From an uncultured Leuconostoc sp. (lineage in GTDB: Bacteria; Bacillota; Bacilli; Lactobacillales; Lactobacillaceae): a stretch of 14,526 nucleotides of DNA. The DNA lies in assembly GCF_946222815.1 (NCBI RefSeq), contig NZ_CAMJRK010000032.1, positions 1-14,526 on the forward strand, written 5' to 3'. Position numbers and translations under genes: made by a program. How positions within the stretch are numbered: position 1 is the first letter of the stretch; each line of letters starts with the position of its first letter. The notes under the pieces are model-generated. The model saw only the letters and a program-made list of their open reading frames with translations, was not told the origin of the DNA and made no database searches. Below are positions 1-4,768 of the stretch, piece after piece.

Positions 1-689
1 CAGCGATTAAGGAAATTTTTGGCAGTCAGATGGCACAAATTCCAAAAGAGTTTCAAGGTTGGTTTGGTGAAAATGGTAACATGATGAGTTCATTTAAGGG
101 TTATGTTGCTACGGAACTTGTTGGAAATGTTGGCATCATGCTAGTCATTCAGGCAATTATTTTTGGTTCGAGCTTGTTGGCAGGTGATGAAGAAAACAAT
201 GTTTTACAGCCATTGTTAACGTTACCCATTTCTCGTCGTAGTATTTATGCCCAAAAATGGGCGGCTCTTGCGGTAATTAATTTAATTTTGGTTATTGTTT
301 GGGCGATTGCAGTTAAAATAGCAGCGTTACTGGTTCATGAAACAGTTGGCTTTAACATTCTGTTTCGAATCGGTATAGTTTTCTGCTTAACCAATCTTGC
401 ACTGGCAACAATTGCTTATTCAATTGGTGCGATGACTGGTAAACGTTCTGCAGGTGGTATATTTATTGGGGTATATGCTTTTTTGGCTTATTTCATTAAT
501 GCCTTAGCAGGTCAAGGTGACGTTGTGAAAACGCTAAATCAGTTAAGCATTTTTAAGTATGCAGGGTATATTGAATTGAGTAGTCACACAATTCTGTTTG
601 GAAATATAGTAGTTATTGTGGTGGCTTTGATTATATTTTACGTTTTAGGTCTTTTAATTTTTAGTCGACGTGATATCCAAATGAAATAA
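1..689 (+). CDS. ABC-2 type transporter permease, 3' part (5' end outside window)
   Basis: Membrane subunit of an ABC transporter; the substrate cannot be told. The reading frame is open from base 3, so the first visible ATG (base 30) is probably internal and the true start lies upstream of the window. About 228 residues are visible. Five hydrophobic stretches can be seen: around GIMLVIQAIIFGSSLLAG, LAVINLILVIVWAIAV, FCLTNLALATIAYSIGAM, FIGVYAFLAYFINALAG and VVIVVALIIFYVLGLLIF. Between the first two is the charged segment GDEENNVLQPLLTLPISRR, of the kind seen after the first membrane segments in ABC-2 permeases with a partner ATPase, and the protein ends with a typical SRRD tail. The ATPase is presumably just upstream. 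No clear terminator follows the stop codon. The ABC-2 family call is good; drug, peptide or ion export cannot be separated. Confidence 0.8.
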   Translation, partial: AIKEIFGSQMAQIPKEFQGWFGENGNMMSSFKGYVATELVGNVGIMLVIQAIIFGSSLLAGDEENNVLQPLLTLPISRRSIYAQKWAALAVINLILVIVWAIAVKIAALLVHETVGFNILFRIGIVFCLTNLALATIAYSIGAMTGKRSAGGIFIGVYAFLAYFINALAGQGDVVKTLNQLSIFKYAGYIELSSHTILFGNIVVIVVALIIFYVLGLLIFSRRDIQMK

Positions 690-701
690 CTCTGTCTAGA
701 T

Positions 702-730
702 TATGTTCCTGAATTATGTTAGACTATAAT
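702..730 (+). promoter_or_regulatory. Putative obgE promoter
   Basis: A perfect -10 hexamer TATAAT lies at 725-730. The region 17 to 18 bases upstream (701-707) is only a weak -35 match (TTATGT). Transcription would start near 737, giving obgE a leader of about 160 bases. This is the best promoter between the permease stop and obgE, but it rests mainly on the -10 element. Confidence 0.5.
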
Positions 731-766
731 ATTAGAACTATTCGCAAGTCCACGGTGTGGGCAGAC

Positions 767-896
767 AAGGAGAAAACGCGCGCGATGAGATTTGACTTTT
801 AGAAATAAGCAATTATTTTTTCGGTAAGTGTGACTCAATTAGTAGAGAATAGCTTACATCACGTCGAATCATGTCTTATCTCGCGCTCTAAATATT
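767..896 (+). promoter_or_regulatory. Structured obgE leader with distant Shine-Dalgarno
   Basis: The only good Shine-Dalgarno sequence ahead of obgE is AAGGAG at 767-772, 124 bases before the ATG; the 20 bases next to the ATG have none. Bases 780-785 (GCGCGA) can pair with 881-886 (TCGCGC). Alternatively 780-783 plus 787-791 (GAGAT) pair with 883-886 plus 878-882 (ATCTC), with a three-base bulge. Inside the loop a second hairpin pairs GTAAG 824-828 with CTTAC 853-857. If the long stem forms, the Shine-Dalgarno comes within about 17 unpaired bases of the start. A five-codon ORF, MRFDF, lies at 785-802, 12 bases after the Shine-Dalgarno. The pairing is read by eye, without a folding calculation. 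Confidence 0.4.
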
Positions 897-2216
897 ATGG
901 CATTCGTAGATCAAGCAGAAATTGAAGTAAAAGCCGGAAAAGGTGGCGACGGTATCGTCTCATTCCGTCATGAAAAATTCGTAGCAATGGGTGGCCCATT
1001 TGGTGGGGATGGTGGTCGTGGCGGCTCAATCATCTTTAGAGTTGATGAGGGCCTTCGAACATTGATGGATTTCCGTTATAATCGTCATTTCAAGGCGCAA
1101 CCCGGTGGCAATGGTGGGACAAAAGGTATGACAGGTGCTTCTTCTGAAGATCGTTATATTAAAGTGCCACAGGGGACAACCGTTAAAGACGCTGATACTG
1201 GTGAAGTATTAGGTGATTTACTTGAAAATGGGCAGGAACTTTTGGTAGCTCAAGGAGGTCGTGGTGGCCGTGGTAATATTCACTTTGCTACATCTGCTAA
1301 TCCAGCGCCTGAGTTATCAGAAAATGGTGAGCCAGGTATTATTCGGAACTTAAAGTTAGAATTAAAAGTCTTAGCCGATGTTGGTTTGGTTGGTTTTCCA
1401 TCAGCTGGTAAATCAACGTTGCTATCTGTTGTTTCAAATGCAAAACCAAAAGTTGCGGCATATCATTTTACAACGCTCTCACCAAATATTGGGATGGTGC
1501 GTTTAGATGATGAACGCGATTTTGTTATGGCCGATTTGCCTGGATTAATTGAAGGCGCAGCACAGGGCATTGGACTAGGATTTCAATTCTTACGACATGT
1601 TGAACGAACAAAAGTTGTTTTGCATTTAGTAGATATGTCGGGTCTTGAGGGTACAGATCCATACACACAATATCGTAAAATATTGGATGAATTACAACAA
1701 TATGATGAAACAATTTTGGATCGCCCACAAATTGTCGTGCCGACAAAAATGGACATGCCAGATTCTGACGACAATCTAGCGCAATTCCAAAAAGAAGTAG
1801 CCGCTGAATCTGGGCTGCCTATGCAACCAAAGATTGTTCCTATTTCAGCTTTGACTAGAGATGGCACACAAGAACTAATGAGATTAACAGCAGATATGTT
1901 GGCAACAGCACCTGCACCTGAGAGTTATCGTCCAGTAGACGAGACAATTACGAATGAAAAAACATATGACTTTAAACCAGAAAATCATGACTTTACTGTT
2001 GTGTGGTCTGAAGAGAGTGAGCAATGGATTATTGGTGGTTCAGAAGTTGAAAAGCTATTCTTGATGACTAATATCCAACGTGATGCGACAATTATGCGTT
2101 TTGGTCGTCAGTTGCGACATATGGGCGTTGATGATGCGCTGCGTAAAGCAGGCGCTAAAGACGGGGATGACGTTCGTATTAGTGACTCAGACTTTGTATT
2201 TGAATTTAGTGATTAA
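897..2216 (+). CDS. obgE: Obg family GTPase (ObgE/CgtA)
   Basis: Essential, ribosome-associated GTPase acting in the cytoplasm on large-subunit assembly and linked to the stringent response. At 439 residues it has all three family domains. The N-terminal glycine-rich Obg domain covers about 1-158 (GGPFGGDGGRGG, GGNGGTKGMTG, GGRGGRGN). The G domain follows: G1 GFPSAGKS 166-173, switch I threonines 192-193, G3 DLPG 213-216, G4 TKMD 283-286 (T in place of the usual N), G5 SAL 317-319. The C-terminal OCT domain spans about 355-435. The start is set by the canonical MAFVDQAEIEVKAGKGGDG beginning, although no Shine-Dalgarno sits next to it (see the leader entry). A short terminator follows the stop, so it is probably a single-gene unit. 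Confidence 0.97.
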   Translation: MAFVDQAEIEVKAGKGGDGIVSFRHEKFVAMGGPFGGDGGRGGSIIFRVDEGLRTLMDFRYNRHFKAQPGGNGGTKGMTGASSEDRYIKVPQGTTVKDADTGEVLGDLLENGQELLVAQGGRGGRGNIHFATSANPAPELSENGEPGIIRNLKLELKVLADVGLVGFPSAGKSTLLSVVSNAKPKVAAYHFTTLSPNIGMVRLDDERDFVMADLPGLIEGAAQGIGLGFQFLRHVERTKVVLHLVDMSGLEGTDPYTQYRKILDELQQYDETILDRPQIVVPTKMDMPDSDDNLAQFQKEVAAESGLPMQPKIVPISALTRDGTQELMRLTADMLATAPAPESYRPVDETITNEKTYDFKPENHDFTVVWSEESEQWIIGGSEVEKLFLMTNIQRDATIMRFGRQLRHMGVDDALRKAGAKDGDDVRISDSDFVFEFSD

Positions 2217-2240
2217 TATAGTTTATAAACGAGTGACCAG

Positions 2241-2260
2241 AAACGGTTGCCCGTTTTTTT
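2241..2260 (+). terminator. Rho-independent terminator of obgE
   Basis: A six-base-pair stem AAACGG (2241-2246) with CCGTTT (2251-2256), loop TTGC, runs into seven T residues at 2254-2260. It lies 25 bases after the obgE stop. The stem is short but the position and T-run are right. Confidence 0.75.
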
Positions 2261-2284
2261 GTGCTTCATAAAGTTATAAAAATC

Positions 2285-2331
2285 ACATTGTGAAACGATA
2301 ACCGTTGATATAGAGATAAACTTCACAATGT
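2285..2331 (+). promoter_or_regulatory. Perfect 10-base inverted repeat upstream of the alsS promoter
   Basis: ACATTGTGAA at 2285-2294 is exactly repeated in inverse as TTCACAATGT at 2322-2331, with 27 bases between. The arms flank a smaller inverted element, AACG (2294-2297) and CGTT (2303-2306). The right arm ends 30 bases before the -10 hexamer, next to the -35 region. This is a plausible operator pair for a regulator of alsS. It has no T-run, so it does not look like a terminator. The regulator is unknown. Confidence 0.45.
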
Positions 2332-2337
2332 TTAGTT

Positions 2338-2366
2338 AGCAATGAGTGAGTAAATAGTGCTATGAT
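2338..2366 (+). promoter_or_regulatory. Putative alsS promoter (extended -10)
   Basis: TGC followed by TATGAT at 2358-2366 is an extended -10 element. No good -35 hexamer lies at the right distance (2338-2343 reads AGCAAT), which is common with extended -10 promoters and would suit an activator-dependent promoter. Transcription would start near 2373, leaving a leader of about 88 bases. Confidence 0.5.
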
Positions 2367-2382
2367 ATGGGTATCGAAAAAA

Positions 2383-2460
2383 GATGGAGGAATGAGCGTA
2401 GCTACATGATTTTGCTTTGTCGAGTTTAATCAAGACACGCAATGCACGCTCAAATACATT
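2383..2460 (+). promoter_or_regulatory. Structured alsS leader with distant Shine-Dalgarno
   Basis: The Shine-Dalgarno GGAGG (2386-2390) is 70 bases before the alsS ATG, and no other is near the start. Two bases later a stem begins: TGAGCGT 2393-2399 pairs perfectly with ACGCTCA 2446-2452, and with A2400 bulged GC 2401-2402 adds two pairs with GC 2444-2445. An inner TGTC 2418-2421 can pair with GACA 2434-2437. With the stem formed, GGAGG is separated from the ATG by only AA plus AATACATT, 10 unpaired bases, a near-ideal spacing. Short ORFs MSVAT (2392-2409) and MILLCRV (2406-2429) start inside it. It resembles the obgE leader. Function is inferred from base pairing only. Confidence 0.5.
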
Positions 2461-4146
2461 ATGTCAGAACAAAAGTATGGTGCAGATATTGTCGCTGATA
2501 GTTTAATTAACCATGGCGTCGATTTGGTTTTTGGTATTCCTGGTGCCAAGATAGATCGTTTATTTGAAACATTAGAGCATCCTAAAGCAGGTCAAAAAGT
2601 ACCTAAATTAATCGTAGCACGTCATGAACAAAATGCTGCTTTTATGGCGCAAGCTTTTGCTCGTATTACCGGTAAAACAGGCGTTGTGATTGCAACTTCT
2701 GGTCCTGGTGTTGGTAATTTAGTGACCGGATTAATGACAGCAAATGCTGAAAGTGATCCAGTCGTAGCTATTGGTGGGCAAGTGCAGCGTAAAGATCTAT
2801 ATCGGTTGACCCATCAATCGACAAACTCAGTGGCTTTGTTTACACCAGTTACAAACTTTAGTTCCGAAGTACAAGATCCTAATAATATTTCAGAAATTTT
2901 GGCTAATGCTTTTGCGGCAGCTAATGGTGCTAAAAAAGGTGCTGCCTTCGTGTCATTGCCTCAAGATATTGATGACGCGCCCGTTAATATTAACGCGTTG
3001 GCACAAGTGCCAATGGCACAACAAGGTGCCGCTTCGTTGGTAGATTTGGATTGGTTAGCAGGCGCAATTAAACAAGCTAAGTTACCAGTTTTTTTGGTTG
3101 GTGCGCGTGCATCAGATGACGAATCTGTTGCGGCTTTGCATAAATTGCTCCATCAAGTTTCTTTGCCCGTTGTAGAGACGTTCCAAGGTGCTGGTGTTAT
3201 CTCACGTGATTTAGAAGAAGCATCATATTTTGGTAGAATTGGTTTGTTCCGTAATCAAACTGGCGATAAGTTACTGCAACAGTCTGATTTGGTGATTACT
3301 TTAGGTTACGATGCTATTGAATATGAACCACGTAACTGGAATAAAGAAAACAACTTAAACATTGTGGCATTGGATACGACACCTGTGCAAATTGATAATA
3401 ATTTTGTACCACAACGTCAACTTATTGGTGATTTGTCACAGAGTATCGACTTATTAACAGAACGTATTTCTGGCTATCAATTATCAGATGAAAGCCAACA
3501 AACGTTGCATGACTTAAAAACAGATCTTCGTTTGTCAAATGAACCAACTTACACACCGGCTGAAGGCAACTTAAATCACCCATTGACAGTGATCAAGTCA
3601 ATTCAAGCACATGTAACCGATGATATGACAGTTTCAACAGATATTGGCTCACATTATATATGGATGGCACGTCATTTCAAGTCGTATGTTGCACGTCACT
3701 TCTTGATTTCAAACGGTATGCAGACATTAGGTGTTGGTTTGCCATGGGCAATGACTGCAGCGATGGTTCGTCCAAATGCTAAGTCAGTTTCAGTGTCAGG
3801 TGATGGTGGTTTCTTCTTCTCAGCAATGGAATTAGAAACGGCTGTACGCTTGAATTTAAACACCGTTCACATTGTTTGGAATGATAATGCACATTATGAT
3901 ATGGTGAAGTTCCAAGAGGAAATGAAATATGATGGTGAATCTGCCGGTGTTGATTTTGGCAATATTGATTTAGTTAAGTATGCAGAAGCATTTGGCGCCA
4001 AAGGCTTAAGAGTGACAACACCTGCTGATTTAGATACTGTCTTAGATGAAGCCTTTGCCACACAAGGACCAGTTGTGGTGGATATTCCGGTTGATTATTC
4101 TCATAACTATGAATTGGGATCACAACTGATTCAAGGTGAAGGTTAA
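2461..4146 (+). CDS. alsS: Catabolic acetolactate synthase
   Basis: Thiamine-diphosphate enzyme joining two pyruvates to 2-acetolactate with loss of CO2, feeding acetoin and diacetyl formation and relieving pyruvate or acid excess. At 561 residues it matches the single-subunit catabolic (FAD-independent) type. The pattern of the family is complete: catalytic glutamate E56 in ARHEQNAAF, SGPGVGN at 80-86, a central domain at about 190-345, and the diphosphate/magnesium motif GDG 447-449 through NDN 474-476. No regulatory subunit gene (ilvN) and no acetolactate decarboxylase (alsD) lies next to it, so it seems to be transcribed alone between two terminators. The start fits the family N-terminus (MSEQKYGADIV); the local Shine-Dalgarno is missing and is supplied, if at all, by the structured leader. 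Biosynthetic IlvB is less likely given the sequence type and missing ilvN. Confidence 0.93.
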   Translation: MSEQKYGADIVADSLINHGVDLVFGIPGAKIDRLFETLEHPKAGQKVPKLIVARHEQNAAFMAQAFARITGKTGVVIATSGPGVGNLVTGLMTANAESDPVVAIGGQVQRKDLYRLTHQSTNSVALFTPVTNFSSEVQDPNNISEILANAFAAANGAKKGAAFVSLPQDIDDAPVNINALAQVPMAQQGAASLVDLDWLAGAIKQAKLPVFLVGARASDDESVAALHKLLHQVSLPVVETFQGAGVISRDLEEASYFGRIGLFRNQTGDKLLQQSDLVITLGYDAIEYEPRNWNKENNLNIVALDTTPVQIDNNFVPQRQLIGDLSQSIDLLTERISGYQLSDESQQTLHDLKTDLRLSNEPTYTPAEGNLNHPLTVIKSIQAHVTDDMTVSTDIGSHYIWMARHFKSYVARHFLISNGMQTLGVGLPWAMTAAMVRPNAKSVSVSGDGGFFFSAMELETAVRLNLNTVHIVWNDNAHYDMVKFQEEMKYDGESAGVDFGNIDLVKYAEAFGAKGLRVTTPADLDTVLDEAFATQGPVVVDIPVDYSHNYELGSQLIQGEG

Positions 4147-4247
4147 AGGTTGATATAGAAGCATTTTGATGATACTTTGGAAATAGTTCATTTTCTCACT
4201 TGGGAACAGTAGGGGACGTGAAGTTTAAAAGAAAAAGAGTAGTGAAC

Positions 4248-4290
4248 AAAACCCCCTGAGTTGGAGGAAATCTAACTCAGGGGGTTTTGT
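4248..4290 (+). terminator. Strong terminator hairpin after alsS
   Basis: A perfect 15-base-pair stem joins 4248-4262 (AAAACCCCCTGAGTT) to 4274-4288 (AACTCAGGGGGTTTT). The loop is 11 bases and contains GGAGG. The A-run before and T-run after make it able to stop transcription on both strands. It lies 101 bases after the alsS stop. An upstream AGGGG at 4211-4215 could compete for the CCCCT at 4253-4257. Confidence 0.8.
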
Positions 4291-4291
4291 T

Positions 4292-4432
4292 ATGTTTTCA
4301 AAAGAAGTGCAAATAGAAGTTGTTTCTTTAAACTTTAATTATTTTTTAAGCAAATGTAAAGCGTTTGCTTTTTTGTGTAAAAAATTTAAAACACGATTGA
4401 TCTTATTTTACAATCTACCTTCCTTAAAATAA
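4292..4432 (+). other. Doubtful 46-codon ORF, possible transposase-start relic
   Basis: An ORF begins four bases after the first terminator stem and reads MFSKEVQIEVVSLNFNYFL at its start. The first 13 residues are reminiscent of the beginning of IS3-family OrfA proteins (a short lead, then S-K/E-x-K-x-E-V-V), but the similarity is short and from memory. The remainder looks like translated AT-rich filler. The only Shine-Dalgarno-like sequence, GGAGG 4263-4267, is 24 bases upstream in a hairpin loop. A second terminator lies inside the ORF. Expression as a protein is doubtful. Confidence 0.15.
4348..4374 (+). terminator. Second Rho-independent terminator
   Basis: AAGCAAATG (4348-4356) pairs with CGTTTGCTT (4362-4370) through nine pairs including one T-G wobble, with loop TAAAG, and the 3' arm continues into a T-run ending at 4374. 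It is about 60 bases beyond the first terminator and would back it up, insulating nrdD from alsS readthrough. Confidence 0.7.
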
Positions 4433-4655
4433 AAATTGTAAAGAAACTGTTATATTAATGCTTATGCAGTATTGAGCATGCTAATCAGACAATAACTGCT
4501 GGTAAGATAGCGTTTGCGATAATACTTACAAAAAATAATGAATAAATACTTGATGATCTATAAAGGCGAACAACAGTGAAAAAACTATTGTTACTGGTGA
4601 TATGGTCTAAGTAAATAGGTTAATAATACTGTCTATTTATACATAGAACAGGTGT

Positions 4656-4685
4656 TTGACATCTCCCCCCTAAAACGCGCATAAT
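4656..4685 (+). promoter_or_regulatory. nrdD promoter
   Basis: A perfect -35 TTGACA (4656-4661) and a -10 CATAAT (4680-4685, five of six bases) are separated by 18 bases. The spacer includes a run of six C. Transcription would begin near 4692, leaving a leader of about 77 bases. This is the best-formed promoter in the window. Confidence 0.65.
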
Positions 4686-4704
4686 TCTAAATACAGCGAT
4701 ACAA

Positions 4705-4718
4705 TTGATGTGAATTAA
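4705..4718 (+). promoter_or_regulatory. FNR/FLP-like palindrome ahead of nrdD
   Basis: TTGAT-GTGA-ATTAA at 4705-4718 matches nine of ten bases of the TTGAT-N4-ATCAA site bound by FNR-type regulators. An oxygen-sensing Crp/Fnr protein ahead of an anaerobic reductase makes functional sense. However, the site lies roughly 14 to 27 bases downstream of the predicted transcription start, so it would either repress this promoter or serve another start that I have not recognised. AT-rich sequence raises the chance of a random match. Confidence 0.35.
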
Positions 4719-4768
4719 TTATCATAACACGCATATTATTTTGTATAGAATAAGGGGAATCCATATAC

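Larger units (their letters stand above)
4147..4768. other. 622-base intergenic region between alsS and nrdD
   Basis: Besides two terminator hairpins (4248-4290, 4348-4374) and the nrdD promoter region (4656 onward), this stretch holds no gene I can support. It is very AT-rich. A further inverted repeat pairs TTTACAAT 4407-4414 with ATTGTAAA 4435-4442. Bases 4443-4655 show only tiny ORFs, such as one of 12 codons starting GTG AAA AAA near 4576, with no convincing ribosome binding site. I see nothing definite there. Confidence 0.6.

Noticed and set aside
1525..1867. Minus-strand ORFs of 73 and 94 codons inside obgE
   Set aside because: They lie within the confirmed Obg coding region, have no ribosome binding site or recognisable protein features, and are antisense shadows.
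2080..2271. 63-codon ORF overlapping the end of obgE
   Set aside because: It is an out-of-frame reading of the Obg C-terminal domain and runs through the terminator.
2291..2306. Possible cre site at TGAAACGATAACC
   Set aside because: One base short between TG and CG and lacking the terminal CA; too poor a match to annotate.
4354..4370. CcpA (cre)-like sequence TGTAAAGCGTTTGCT
   Set aside because: The half-site spacing is one base off the consensus and the symmetry is fully explained by the terminator stem 4348-4370.
4576..4614. GTG-started 12-codon ORF with a signal-peptide-like beginning (VKKLLLLVIW)
   Set aside because: Too short, no good Shine-Dalgarno, and stops at once; chance in AT-rich DNA is the simplest explanation.
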